Origin: Oreohelix idahoensis
Taxonomy: Eukaryota > Mollusca > Gastropoda > Stylommatophora > Oreohelicidae
DNA length: 64,000 nt
NCBI GenBank assembly: GCA_024509875.1
Contig: JAMPIV010003417.1
Location: 62,001 to 126,000, forward strand
Reading direction: 5' to 3'
Shown: positions 34,150-45,639 of the stretch, piece by piece
Position numbering within the stretch: position 1 is the stretch's first letter
How the letters are laid out: the number at the start of each line of letters is the position of its first letter
Position numbers and translations under genes: made by a program
The notes under the pieces: model-generated
Told to the model about the DNA's origin: nothing
Database searches by the model: none
The model's input: only the letters and a program-made list of their open reading frames with translations

Positions 34150-34239
34150 ATAGAAAGCCATAAAGTTGAATGGGAGGTCGATGCAAGGATTGGCTCCTTA
34201 GACAATGCCAAGCACACCCCAGGTGGGGGAAATAAGAAG
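34150..34239 (+). CDS. tau/MAP family exon, repeat 7
   Basis: 90 nt, phase 0-0; acceptor gagcttag at 34149, donor gtaaca. Encodes IESHKVEWEVDARIGSLDN then AKHTPGGGNKK. It keeps PGGG, and its KxGS motif is RIGS preceded by DA rather than SK. It is more diverged from exons 2-6, so it belongs to the older flanking repeats. Confidence 0.95.
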
Positions 34240-34494
34240 GTAACACATTTGATAAGACAAAGTTGTACTCTATGTGTGTGCGAGACCATAGATATAGCAC
34301 ATTTTTGGATAAGCTGTGCAGTCTTTGGGGAAATGCTACTGGCAGCAGTTTGACTATTCTCTACAATAGGTTCTTAACTGCTAGATCATTGATATGTGAA
34401 CGACCTCAGTTGTGTTTCCCTGTTAAAATTGTTGTTCAGTTACAAATTACATTAAACCTTAGATTTGTAATAATAAATTCATATTCTTTCTTAT

Positions 34495-34560
34495 GTTCCC
34501 TTTTCGCTCCTTGTGGAGTATAGAACTGCGACTACAGTTGGTATGGAGTTAGTTTTACAA
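34495..34560 (-). mobile_element. dispersed TGA-family head fragment
   Basis: ttcgctccttgtggagtata and following bases match the hairpin start of the dispersed family (compare 47060). Confidence 0.5.
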
Positions 34561-34689
34561 TGAACGATGCGCTCGAAACAAGGCATTTTGGAGTCTATGT
34601 TTCGTCTGCCACGGTCTCAAACAGGCGACAACAATGAGAAATTTAGATAATTTAAGAGAAAAAGTATGAGTGGAGAGGGGAGAAGATAC

Positions 34690-34947
34690 TATATTTAGAT
34701 ATGTTTTTATTGTCTTGAATTTATTACACTATATATCCTAATTGTAACCCATCAAGGGTTGAACGGGATACTTTGTTTAAAATAAAAAAACGCATGAGGT
34801 TTTTTTTTAATGGAAAGGGAAGGGCACACACATACGTTCACATAGTTTTACATTTTTTAATTACTTTATCTGGACTGACTGGGATGGGCAGATGATGCTA
34901 CATTTTGATATTAGAAGTATTATCTTGAATTAACCACCCTATATATC
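34690..34947. repeat. two copies of an ~80-bp repeat; the second is the element 2 target
   Basis: 34696-34770 (tcttgaatttattacactat, atcctaattgtaaccc, gggttgaacgggat) recurs as 34905-34947 plus 41732-41770. The second copy is split exactly at the LTR element insertion, which confirms the insertion point. Confidence 0.85.
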
Positions 34948-36126
34948 TGTTCAGCTGCTTTATATTGTTGAGAGCTGTTGCTAATACTATTGGTGGTATG
35001 TCTATCTTGTTGGTAGATATGTTATTGAGTCAATCGTGCAAATTCCGCGAATGTATCAACTTGATGCAACAAGATGCAAGCTCAACGTAGGCACATCAAC
35101 AAGTGCCAAAACTGTGATAGTCCAAACTCGTTAATTGAAAGTTCATACATTGTTTATTGACATCACATCATACAGGACGAAACACTCAACGTTGACGGTT
35201 AATAGATAGTTGAACATGATGATTATGGACGCATGTCCTCAATAATAATTCAAATAAATAGTCTCAGGAGAATCCTCCAGCAAATTCTGACTAGGTCTCC
35301 GAGTACATACATCTATAGTCATAAAGGTCATGAAGTAGTCAGTACAAGGTTATTTGACCACGGTTGACCTTTTCTCAAGGACAAGAGATTCTCATAATAC
35401 TTGGTAGTATCTAAGATCCCGATCTCAAGAAGTCCTCATCAATAAAACATATTATAACGTAGGTGCAGGTTCCTACTAAATACTTTTTTTTGCATGCAAA
35501 GTTACTAAGGCATAGATACTTGAATTACCTCTTGTATTAGCCGTGACTGACCCCAACGGCTTCCTAATATTATATGGTTAACGTAGATCCACGGTATTAC
35601 CGCCGATCCCCCTTGATAGACATTTACTGGCATACAAAAATATATCTTCAGCTGTGAATCCATTTCGGTACAGGCTAGTCACCTGTTATCGACTAGATAC
35701 TCCCGCCTGTGGAGAAACGATCATTTTTTATCACAATGAGTATATAGTTGGCTCTTCCAACGATTCAGCACTTACGTGGATGACCACCGGCTACAACTGC
35801 TAATCCGCAGGACCGGGTCTCAATAGAAATTACTTTACCCAAAACACGGGTCTCGAACTCCCAAAGCTTCGTCATTGGAACTTGGGATTCTTGCTTCTCA
35901 AAGCCATTCATGACGTCAACTCCCTGTCTAGATACACATGCGGTCTGCATAACCCCTATACGCCTTAGTGCACAACCGTGCGCTAAAGAAATCAAACTCA
36001 CCAATAAGACTTACTCTCATGTAAGTCGGTGCGCAAAGTTATTACAGAGGTAGGGCAACATATTAACAATATGATACTACCTTCACCTGTAAAGGAGTGT
36101 AGAGGTCTACTAAAAAGGGCTCTACA
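34948..36126 (-). repeat. element 2 3' LTR
   Basis: 1179 bp. In element sense it starts TGTAGAGCCC and ends GCTGAACA. It matches 40533-41731 closely. Confidence 0.93.
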
Positions 36127-36147
36127 GATTCCTTACCAATCCCCCCC
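36127..36147 (-). promoter_or_regulatory. candidate polypurine tract, element 2
   Basis: The minus strand reads G7ATTGGTAAGGAATC just before the 3' LTR start, a purine-rich tract in the expected place. Confidence 0.65.
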
Positions 36148-36172
36148 AAAAAATTAATTATATTAATTTTTT
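36148..36172. other. A/T-arm hairpin, element 2
   Basis: AAAAAATTAAT and ATTAATTTTTT (11-bp arms, 3-nt loop), 21 nt from the LTR as in element 1 (2364-2392). Confidence 0.7.
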
Positions 36173-37045
36173 TCTTTAATACCTACACTAGAGGTGATTC
36201 AAGTTTACATATTATCATTTTACAAATATATCATGATAAAAATAATCAAATATGAAATTCCAATCAACTCAAATGAACAAAAGGTATGCATAAAAGCATA
36301 CATCCACAATTGACCACCTTTGGTACAATGTGGTAAATGAAATAAAATAACATATTTAGAAATATTGAATTAATACAAATGTAAACGTAAATGAAAAGAA
36401 ATGATGAGAAACCAATGAATAAACAGAAAAGTGATGGATATGCATTTAAAATGACAAGTGAAAAAATGAATAAAAATGAAAGAATACAATTTAAACACGT
36501 ATAAGAGCAACGCACTTAACTGTGTCTCTAAGTTATTTTGTGGTACTAATTAAATTACCAGTCTTAAATTAATGTGCTTAAATACCAATATTACTAAATC
36601 TAATTAAATATTGTATAGTTAATTACACCAATCATTATGTTAACTAACTAAGTATCTAAGTTTAATAATCTAATTAATTCGTTTATTTCACTTTAATAGT
36701 GTTATTAGTTCCTTAAATAACGAAAGTTCCATTTTCCTGTCAGTAAACAGTTCATAATATAACAAGTTCAGTTCCACGAAAAAAATCCAAGTGTTCGAAA
36801 TGTTATTTCTGTGAGAAAATATAATACTTTTCCAAAGTTATTTTCGTTCAATGTCAAAATTAAGTGACTTTTATTTTCACAAAGATAGTCATATAACTTA
36901 ACGTTCCATGTTATTTTGATACATAAGCATTGTAGATTTCGCTTGACTGAAGGTTAATGACTCTTATAATCGAGGTATCACACGTAAAAAGTTACCCTCG
37001 ATGAACTGTCAGTGTCCAAGTTCAGTTGTATTTAGTGCGTAGCTG
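36173..37045 (-). other. element 2 3' untranslated region
   Basis: A/T-rich and non-coding. Block 36284-36337 aligns with element 1 2521-2576. Confidence 0.7.
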
Positions 37046-39523
37046 TTAACTCGATTCATTCGGACATCTTGACAAGATGTCAGCGAGAACATTCTGTGTG
37101 CCAGGTATGGATCGAATCGTGAAATTAAATGGTTGTAACGCGATCGCATACCTGGTAGATTTGGCAGATTTCACGTCTTTTGTGTTGAGTGCAGTAAGAG
37201 CTTTTTGGTCTGATTCCACAATAAAGTGTGATCCAAGCAAATATCTTTGAAGTTTATTTATTGACCATACAAGACCGAGAAGTTCTTTATCTAAAACTGA
37301 ATAGTTCTGTTCAGTTGGAGTTAACTTCCGTGACACATAGAGAACGGGATGCAAGGTACCATTATATTCTTGTAGTAAGACACTTCCCACGCCGTAATTA
37401 GAAGCATCGCTGCGTAAAACAAATGGCAAATTCTTGTTAGGTAACCTTAAAACAGGATGATTAGAAAAAAATTTCTTTATGATATCCAACGCGATTTGAT
37501 GTTCGTTAGACCACCGAATCACGTTAGCTGCACCCTTCCTAAGTAATGAAGAGAAAGGAGCAGTAATGGACGAAAGATGTGGTATGAATTTCCCATAGTA
37601 TTGTACTAGTCCTAATAGAGATCGCACTTGTTTCTTTGTTTTAGGTGTGGAGATGTTAAGGATTTTGGAAACATTACTGTCCTCTGTGTATAACATACCG
37701 CGACCAATACGGTGTCCCAAAAAAGAAATCTCGTGGAAACCCACAAATGCCTTTGATGGCTTAGCAGTTAAATTATGATTTTGTAACGTTGACAGTAATG
37801 AATTTAATCCTTCTAAATGTTCTTCCCATGAGTCACTGAAAAGACAAATGTCGTCTATGTACGCAATGACGTTGGGATGATGAGATAGGATTCGACGCAT
37901 CATGCGTACGAACGTGGCAGGAGCGTTATGTTGATTAACATTAGTATCATTACCTATGTTAGTTTGTGCTTCAATTGAAGCAACATTTGAATGTTGTCGT
38001 GGTCTGCTTGACGATCTATCTCTTCGTCGCGATCGAACCTGATTATTGTCATTAAAATTGCTATAATTTCTGTTTCTGCTATCATTAAAATTTGGCTGAG
38101 TCCGCCAATGAAACTTTTCACTGTTGTGATCTTGGCGAAATGACCTATTCAGAAATCTATTTCTATTTTCTGGATGATATGATTGAGATCTCCAATGTTG
38201 TTTATTATTATTACCTTGATTATATTTTGGATTGTTGTTACTAAAATCTTGAGATCTGTGAGCTTGACCCCATGATACATTAATTGGAGCAGAGTGTGAG
38301 TATTGTTTCCCCTTTTGAAAATGACCCAAGTTAAAATTATTATTACTTCCCCTTTGAAAATTTCTATCGCTACTTATTGAACGATTTCTAGGGAAATTGT
38401 TTTGTTGCATGGCGAAAGCAACGGGTAAATCGTCCTCAAGTTGCGCATTGCTGACATCCATGTTAGGATGAGCTGTGCAGAAATTTTTACAATGATCTGA
38501 CATTTCTTTTATATTACCTGGTTTACGTTCATGTAGGAACGCAAGAAATGCAGGACTTACTGATGATAAGACTTTATCGCGAAGTAATAAGTCAAAAATA
38601 CCCTCATATGATTTATCTATCTTGGATAGTTCTATCCATCTTTCTAAGGTAAGACGTATTTGAGACATAAAATCATCAAAATTCCTGCTAGATTGCGGGA
38701 GCATAGACTTGAACCTAAGTCTGTATTGATCCTCTGTCATCTGAAATTTATTTAGAAGAGCGACCCTGAGAGCATCGTAATCATTTTTTTCTATAGAGCT
38801 AGTAGTGTGATACACAGCCATTGCCTCTCCTGTTAGTAATCTGGATAAGTGGGTGCAATATAATGATTTATCCAAGTTGTACGATCGACATGTAGCCTCA
38901 AACCTGTCCAGAAAAAATATGACGTCGTCGGATGGTGGAGTAAATTTAGGCAATTTGAGATGAATCTCTCTAAAATTCTCATGTCTAGATGAAGACTGGC
39001 CTTCCTGAGTCTTTTGCGTATTACATTCACTTGCCAATCTTATTCTATCAAATTCCAATTCGGCAAGTTTCAAATCATGCTGACGTTTCTTTTCATTCTC
39101 TTCTGTCTCAAGCTGAAGTCTTCTTGTATTTTGTTCAGCTATTAATCTCCTTTCTTCCATTTCCTTTTGTTTAACTTCCAACTCAATTTTAAGTAGTCTT
39201 TCTTTTTCTGCCGTATCACTTCTAAATCTTTCTTCAACCTCGAATTTTTTCTGTTCGGACTCACGCTGAAATCGTTTCTCTTCTAATTCAGCGGCTAATC
39301 TCATTTTTTTCTCCTCTTCTGCAGCCTCAAATTTCCTTTTCTTTTCATTTTCCTCAGCCTCAGATTTCAAATTTTCCCATCTTAATTTCTCAGCTTCTAA
39401 TCTTTGAGATTCCAACCTTTGAGATTCTTTATATTCTGTCATAGCAAATGATCTAATCTCTTCCGGAGGTATATTAAGCGCTTTAGCCTGCTTAATAAAA
39501 TAGTCTAAGGTAGACATTTTCAA
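37046..39523 (-). CDS. gag-RT-RNase H fusion of element 2
   Basis: An uninterrupted 825-codon frame (start 39523; a second ATG two codons on also fits). Residues ~10-185: Glu/Arg/Lys-rich coiled coil. ~190-345: SCAN-like capsid (KLPKFTPPSDDVIFFLDRF, FDDFMSQIRLTLERW, FLAFLHERKPG). ~350-525: Asn/Arg/Gln-rich basic tail without CCHC knuckle, ending RSRRRDRSSSRPRQ. At about residue 532 the frame jumps into RT at NAPATFVRMMRR. YIDD is at about 552, the connection domain follows, then RNase H from about 700 (VLRSDASNYG; VLDKELLGLVW; ESDQKAL). Protease, integrase and RT fingers are lost. RT lacks its first motifs, so polymerase activity is doubtful, while Gag and RNase H look whole. Confidence 0.93.
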   Translation of the reverse strand: MKMSTLDYFIKQAKALNIPPEEIRSFAMTEYKESQRLESQRLEAEKLRWENLKSEAEENEKKRKFEAAEEEKKMRLAAELEEKRFQRESEQKKFEVEERFRSDTAEKERLLKIELEVKQKEMEERRLIAEQNTRRLQLETEENEKKRQHDLKLAELEFDRIRLASECNTQKTQEGQSSSRHENFREIHLKLPKFTPPSDDVIFFLDRFEATCRSYNLDKSLYCTHLSRLLTGEAMAVYHTTSSIEKNDYDALRVALLNKFQMTEDQYRLRFKSMLPQSSRNFDDFMSQIRLTLERWIELSKIDKSYEGIFDLLLRDKVLSSVSPAFLAFLHERKPGNIKEMSDHCKNFCTAHPNMDVSNAQLEDDLPVAFAMQQNNFPRNRSISSDRNFQRGSNNNFNLGHFQKGKQYSHSAPINVSWGQAHRSQDFSNNNPKYNQGNNNKQHWRSQSYHPENRNRFLNRSFRQDHNSEKFHWRTQPNFNDSRNRNYSNFNDNNQVRSRRRDRSSSRPRQHSNVASIEAQTNIGNDTNVNQHNAPATFVRMMRRILSHHPNVIAYIDDICLFSDSWEEHLEGLNSLLSTLQNHNLTAKPSKAFVGFHEISFLGHRIGRGMLYTEDSNVSKILNISTPKTKKQVRSLLGLVQYYGKFIPHLSSITAPFSSLLRKGAANVIRWSNEHQIALDIIKKFFSNHPVLRLPNKNLPFVLRSDASNYGVGSVLLQEYNGTLHPVLYVSRKLTPTEQNYSVLDKELLGLVWSINKLQRYLLGSHFIVESDQKALTALNTKDVKSAKSTRYAIALQPFNFTIRSIPGTQNVLADILSRCPNESS

Positions 39524-39564
39524 AATTATTCTGAAATATTTCTACATAAAATGTTACTTCAACA

Positions 39565-39594
39565 AATGGTCTTCGTTCCTGTCCTAGAACGGTA
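39565..39594 (-). promoter_or_regulatory. 30-nt block upstream of gag, element 2
   Basis: Identical to 13331-13360 of element 1; hairpin CGTTC (39574-39578)/GAACG (39587-39591). Confidence 0.7.
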
Positions 39595-40516
39595 AATTCA
39601 AGTTATATAATAGGCAATTATATCAATAATTAATAAAGTAATTTATATCATGAAATGTTATGAAAGTAATAACGTGACAGACAATTGGCACAATACTGAC
39701 ACGACACGATAATCAAGACAAATGAAAACAGTCGTAGAAATCAACAAAATAAAAATGTGGAACTAAAATAGAATGTCGTAAAAAATTACGATGACATCTA
39801 CGATCCGATAATGCACAAGACAGTTGACAACACAGTGTATAGACATCAATGGTGTAAGAAACTGAACGACAGTCAGGTTAGAAGGACACATAATACAAAC
39901 AAAATACATCATAAAACTAAGGTACGAGTAAAAATAGCTACCAAAAACAACGATTAAAACTTGACGGAACAGCTAAACAAATGCTATCATAAGAAGCAAG
40001 TAGCGATCTGAACTACGGCAAGGTTTCTAGCCTTGAACCGGAATTATCGCTCAATTGAAACTTATAATTCAAAACCTATAGAACATCTGACAAAGAGCCC
40101 GAATCGGCTTCGAGATGAATCTCGTTTGTCAGATCGACCTCCCTACCTCCCACGAGAAACATCAAACATAGAACATGCAACATGAAACATGAATAAAAAG
40201 TAGTGGACATATTACTAGACAAGATGCAGCTACACGTAAAATGGTGTAATCACAACACGACGTTTTTACTTATCTCAACCGGCTAAAGAAAAACAATATT
40301 CCTCGCATCCAGGACTGCATGTATGAGACATCTGTGTGACGAAATATAAAGCCAGAGTACAATGTCGAAACTTGACAGTTGAAGTCCCTGGGTTGTCCTT
40401 GACTTGTGATGACCGTTAGAAGTGCTGCAAGGTCCAGGTTGTTGTCGCCTTGAAAGATGCCATATTTCTATTCAACCGAGTTGGAATGAAGGCTTGGGTT
40501 CGATTCCGTTAATGAA
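39595..40516 (-). promoter_or_regulatory. element 2 5' leader
   Basis: Non-coding. 39935-40155 is nearly identical to the element 1 leader and contains the nested stem-loop (40002-40051) and three-way junction (40085-40134). Confidence 0.75.
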
Positions 40517-40529
40517 AACTGCGCCACCA
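40517..40529 (-). promoter_or_regulatory. candidate primer-binding site, element 2
   Basis: Minus strand TGGTGGCGCAGTT, three bases inside the 5' LTR; near-match to element 1's site. Confidence 0.6.
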
Positions 40530-40532
40530 TAT

Positions 40533-41731
40533 TGTTGAGCTGCTTTATATTGTTGAGAGCTGTTGCTAATACTATTGGTGGTATGTCTATCTTGTTGGTA
40601 GATATGTTATTGAGTCAATCGTGCAAATTCCGCGAATGTATCAACTTGATGCAACAAGATGCAAGCTCAACGTAGGCACATCAACAAGTGCCAAAACTGT
40701 GATAGTCCAAACTCGTTAATTGAAAAGTTCATACATTGTTTATTGACATCACATCATACAGGACGAAACACTCAACGTTGACGGTTAATAGATAGTTGAA
40801 CATGATGATTATGGACGCATGTCCTCAATAATAATTCAAATAAATAGTCTCAGGAGAATCCTCCAGCAAATTCTGACTAGGTCTCCGAGTACATACATCT
40901 ATAGTCATAAAGGTCATGAAGTAGTCAGTACAAGGTTATTTGACCACGGTTGACCTTTTCTCAAGGACAAGAGATTCTCATTATACTTGGTAGTATCTAA
41001 GATCCCGATCTCAAGAAGTCCTCATCAATAAAACATATTATAACGTAGGTGCAGGTTCCTACTAAATACTTTTTTGCATGCAAAGTTACTAAGGCATAGA
41101 TACTTGAATTACCTCTTGTATTAGCCGTGACTGACCCCAACGGCTTCCTAATATTATATGGTTAACGTAGATCCACGGTATTACCGCCGATCCCCCTTGA
41201 TAGACATTTACTGGCATACAAAAATATATATCTTCAGCTGTGAATCCATTTCGGTACAGGCTAGTCACCTGTTATCGACTAGATACTCACGCCTGTGAAG
41301 AAACGATCATTTTTATCACAATGAGTATATAGTTGGCTCTTCCAACGATTTAGCACTTACGTGGATGACCACCGGCTACAACTGCTAATCCGCAGGACCG
41401 GGTCTCAATAGAAATTACTTTACCCAAAACACGGGTCTCGAACTCCCAAAGCTTCGTCATTGGAACTTGGGATTCTTGCTTCTCAAAGCCATTCATGACG
41501 TCAACTGACTGTCTAGATACACGTGCGGTCTGCATAACCCCTATACGCCTTAGTGCACAACCGTGCGCTAAAGAAATCAAACTCACCAATAAGACTTACT
41601 CTCATGTAAGTCGGTGCGCAAAGTTATTACAGAGGTAGGGCAACATATTAACAATATGATACTACCTTCATCTGTAAAGGAGTGTAGAGGTCTACTAAAA
41701 AGGGCTCTACAGATTTAAAAAGGGCTCTACA
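40533..41731 (-). repeat. element 2 5' LTR
   Basis: 1199 bp. Twenty bases longer than its partner because of an extra gatttaaaaagggctctaca at the outer end (41712-41731). Confidence 0.92.
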
Positions 41732-41887
41732 ATATCCTAATTATAACCCGTCTAGGGTTGAACGGGATTTTTTGTATTAAAAAAAAAGAATGAGCACATT
41801 GCAAACATGTGGAAACAAATAGAAAAAGAAAAGATGAGCAACACAGAAAGTTGATAAGTAAGAAAGGACACTAAATAAAAGGTAACA

Positions 41888-42120
41888 GTAGACCCATAGC
41901 AGATACTGCTGTACAAGAGTGAAGTGTTAGAGACTTCACTATACTAGGTTCAGCTTCATGAGGTGGGGTCACCAGTTCTTCTATGTTGCCTTCTCTAACT
42001 CAAGAAAATAGTCAGGTACCCATTTACAGCTAGTGATGCTACCACGTTTTGATCCCGGAACCTGGTAATTTTGGAGCAAGAGGCATATGCACTAATCACT
42101 CTGCTTATCGGACACTCAGA
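41888..42120 (-). mobile_element. tRNA-derived SINE, family 1
   Basis: Reverse complement of the family at 29246 and 63548: tagagacttcactatactag, ggtacccatttacagctag, degraded boxes near 42050-42115. Confidence 0.85.
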
Positions 42121-42750
42121 ACTAAAAAATACAGAACAAGAAATAAATAAATATCAACGCAAAGAATTCATCAACAGAAATGCAAAAAAAAAAAAAATAC
42201 TTATAACAAAATAATATGTCATCCTATCCTGATGGCAAAACCAAAACTGTAAGTCAAGAAGGCTCTCAGCAATTGCTAACAGTCCATTTTATTTTTGGGT
42301 CTGTAACTGCTCACACTCATGAGCTGTCTTGAAAGAAAAAAAAAAAATTGTAGCAGACATGCAGCCACTAGATCTGTAAACAACTATTTGTTATTGATCT
42401 AATACAGTGCTATATCTATGGTCTAACTACACCACACCTGCCGTGACCAGAGATGTGTGTTTCACTGTTTGTTAGTTTCCCTCACATGTTCTCATTGGTG
42501 TCCACTTCCTGTTACAAATTGGTTATTTCAGTGACCCACACTTACATTCTGTTTAGTTTGTTCTGTTGCCCCATGTCCAGTTTCTAGAAAAATCTTTGTA
42601 ATTTGTTCTTTCGCCCCATGTCCAGTTTCTAGAAAAACCCTTGTTAAGGCATGTTACTTCTGTGATGGGTGTCTTTTTTATTCTGTTCTTTGTGTTATGT
42701 TCGCATCTGAAGGTGTTTTTAGAGTGGGTGGAAAGTTGTGATATCAGTTG
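42121..42750 (+). other. intron with a short direct duplication
   Basis: Mostly unassigned. ccccatgtccagtttctaga appears twice, near 42572 and 42614. Confidence 0.6.
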
Positions 42751-42754
42751 TCTT

Positions 42755-43450
42755 ACTTACTTACTTAGTCGTTCCCCTTCTACCGTGAGGTGTAGAGGTT
42801 TGGAAGAGAGAGCGCCAGACCATTCTATCAGCTGTCTTCTTCCTGGCCTGGTTCCATTCTAGTCCTCGGTCCTTCCTAATGTTGTCCTCCCAGCGGACTC
42901 TGGGTCGTCCTGGAGGTCTGGATCCCTGGCTCTTTGTTTCCCATGCTTGTCGTGGTAGCCGATCTTCTCCCATTCTGCAGACATGGCCAAACCATCTTAG
43001 TTGGGACTGTTCTATTTGGGTCTGCAGCGGATGGGATTTTAGGCCTTGACGGATCGTCCGGTTGCGGACCATGTGAAAAATTTCTGAGGTTTGGATCTGG
43101 CTGTGTCATTGCCCACGACTCGCATCCATATGTCAAGACTGGGACATTGGAGCGGTATACAGCCATCTTCGTTTTCTTACCAACCTCTCTCTTGCTGAGG
43201 AATCCTCGATTTATGGCCTGAAAAAGTCTCCCAAATTTTCTAGCTCCGAGATATTTAAATCGAAACCCTGTTTTCCCAACTTAATCTGATGTTTTCTTTG
43301 GGTGATAAATGGATTTTGTTTTAGAGCTTTTTGACCATCCCTCTCTTCTCCACCACTTGCAGTGTTGGATTGGAAATTTTCAGGGCAACATCATCAGCAA
43401 ATGCCAGCTCCGAAATATAGACCTGTCTCATCTTCCAGTACCCCACTGAA
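42755..43450 (-). mobile_element. 5'-truncated RTE-like LINE
   Basis: Minus strand: ELAFADDVALKISNPT (catalytic FADD, about 43400), FKYLGARKFGRLF (about 43240), VPVLTYGCESW (about 43140), LRWFGHVCRMGEDRLPRQAW and RPPGRPRVRWEDNIRKD (42870-43000), ending at an aagtaagtaagt tail near 42755-42765. Several stops and frameshifts. Confidence 0.85.
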
Positions 43451-43546
43451 TACTTTCTTGTTCTCTCCTTATCAGTTGTCACCAAATATAATGCAAAAAG
43501 AGGAACCCAGTGAAAAACTTGCACAACATGATAAGATTTCTGCAGC

Positions 43547-43716
43547 ATAAATTTTACTAGCATAAATTTCCCCCCCATAAATTTTACCACCATAAATTTT
43601 ACAAGCATAAATTTTTCCAACATAAATTTTACTGGCATAAATTTTACCACCATAGATTTTACCACCATAAATTTTACCACCATACATTTCTGCAGCATAA
43701 ATTTTACCAATTTTGT
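43547..43716. repeat. 15-bp minisatellite
   Basis: Eleven or so copies of cataaattttaccac-type units with small changes. It gives artificial open frames (KFMVVKFM-like) on the minus strand. Confidence 0.93.
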
Positions 43717-43727
43717 TTATCATGTTT

Positions 43728-43885
43728 ATTTTCCTTTGTGCTCCATATAGAGCATGGAATCTTACTGTGGTGGTTTTTGTAGCAATTTCATTTTACTTCA
43801 TGAGGTTGCCAACCTCATGCACAAACTCATATTAGTTACTTTGTATGACATACCTAAGGGTCAGTAGTCCTTTCTTTGTCTCATC
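43728..43885 (-). mobile_element. dispersed TGA-family copy
   Basis: tttgtgctccatatagagca start, gtggtttttgtagcaatttc, aactcatattag and gacatacc blocks as in 47040-47335. Confidence 0.7.
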
Positions 43886-44241
43886 TTGTCACATTTTGTC
43901 CATCCCTCATATTTTTTCTGATCTGCCATTATGATATATCTCAGACCTGATAATGATTCACACTCCTTAGGTCATTAGTGAAGAATATTTTAGACCCCAT
44001 CTTGTTCTTCATTTTGCAATTACATAGAACATTTAATAACATGTAAATAAAGTTATCTTTTTTTTTCCTCTTCCATTTAAACAGTCACTATTACAAATTA
44101 ATGCACTTTTTGGCCTTCTTTTTAAGTTTCCATTTTCAGAGTCATGTATTTTATTTGTATAATTTATTTCTTACAAATATAGTAGGTTTTATCAGCTTTT
44201 GTAATAATTTTTTACTTAACTGTATTAACCTCTTTTCAGAT

Positions 44242-44275
44242 CCCCCCCCCCCCCCCCCCAAAAAAAAAAAAAACA
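44242..44275. repeat. C-run followed by A-run
   Basis: A run of about 19 C followed by about 14 A. Exact length is likely unreliable in sequencing. Confidence 0.9.
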
Positions 44276-44571
44276 CAACTTATAGAACATAAATTTATTT
44301 TCTGATGTAACTTAAATGTTTGTCAATAGCCAATCAACTCTTTAAATAATTACACTTACATTCATAGTACAGGATGACATGAAAAATGTCATGTTCATGT
44401 TCATATCTATGGCATGTGTCAGTGTTTGTGGCATATGTAAAGTTGTATATAGTGTCTTGGTATTCATAGTTGGCATGGAATAAAACTTAATAGGTGTAAA
44501 GCACAATATTTATGAATAATTTATGTCTGTATTTTGTTGTCATCCCGGGGCACACTTGTATATCATCATTC

Positions 44572-44830
44572 ATTTCCTTGTTTGCTTCTGACGGAGTATG
44601 AGTTCACCACTACAGCCGGTCCGCCAGCAGGAGGCCTGCATCAAAGTCCCTATGCTCTTGTATGATGGTTTCTGTCGCAAGGTTTTTACACTACGAGAAT
44701 GCCATCCCCATTTGCACACTCGTATTAAGTGCCTCTTACAGCACGACTGAGGTAGCAGAAGTCCTGTTCTTTCATTGTCTCCTTAAAGACCCACAGTAAT
44801 GATATGGGGCAGGGGCATATTACTTAAGAG
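44572..44830 (-). mobile_element. dispersed TGA-family copy
   Basis: Starts near catcattcatttccttgtttgc, then cggagtatgagttcaccact, a central ctatgctcttgtatgatggt block and gtcctgttctttcattgtct at the far end. Confidence 0.7.
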
Positions 44831-45109
44831 ATGAAAACTGTCCTTCTAACAACGATTGATTTTGTATATGAGGTTTTGCCTCCCTGGTTATCTCCTTGTG
44901 CCCCTATGCACCCACAAGTGCCTTATATTTCTTGTGGTGTTCATTGCTGTTTGACTTTTATTTTTTCATGCATAGCCTGTGACATGTTCAGCTCTATCTC
45001 TCTGATGTCTTTTATTCCTGTCTCATCTAGGATATCTGTGTTTCATTCTTTTTCATCTTACAGCTTTGCCTTCAAATCTTCTGATATCTTTATTAACTTT
45101 CTTATCCAT

Positions 45110-45420
45110 TTTTTAGTGATGTGTCGGCACAATTTTAAAAAAAATTTCTACTACATTTTTTGCATAGTCAGATTTCAGTCTTTCCATTATTAGATATTTC
45201 TCTTCAAGTGTTTCTTATTTCTACCACATTTTAAGCCAGTCATATATTAGTCTTTCCATTAGTCTATATTTCTCTACAAGTTTTTTGGTATTTTCTACTG
45301 TATTTTAAATGTAGTCAGGTATTTGTCTTTCCATTAGTAGATATTTCTCTACAAGTTTTTTGATGTTTCTGCTGTATTTTAAATGTACTCAGACAGTAGC
45401 CTTTCCATTAGTAGAATATG
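45110..45420. repeat. ~74-bp tandem repeat, 4 copies
   Basis: tttccattag recurs at 45181, 45253, 45328 and 45402, with shared tatttctctacaagtttttt between. Confidence 0.9.
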
Positions 45421-45639
45421 TATAGATAAACATTTCCATTTTGATGGAATATTGAAATAATAAATTTCACAAATGTTGCGGAAGTGTTAATCTGTGCAGA
45501 TCAGAGAGCTGAACTTAACTGTCAGTTTCATCAAACGTAATGTTTTAACTGAAATGTTATGTTTAGATTGAACAGTAAAGTTTTCTATTGATTAATTAAA
45601 CTTGTTCAGTTAGTAATATTCCGCTGACATTTTTTTTTT

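Larger units (their letters stand above)
34948..41731 (-). mobile_element. Gmr1-like LTR retrotransposon, element 2 (internally deleted)
   Basis: LTRs 34948-36126 and 40533-41731, target duplication ATATC at 34943-34947 and 41732-41736. Minus-strand order: LTR, primer site, leader, gag fused to RT-RNase H, 3' UTR, LTR. Protease, integrase and the beginning of RT are absent. LTRs differ at roughly ten positions plus small indels by eye. It is related to element 1 in leader, gag and RT, but its LTRs are unlike element 1's. Confidence 0.93.

Noticed and set aside
43321..43723. Repetitive KFMVVKFM-like and GGKIYGGK-like frames
   Set aside because: 15-bp minisatellite fused to a LINE fragment.
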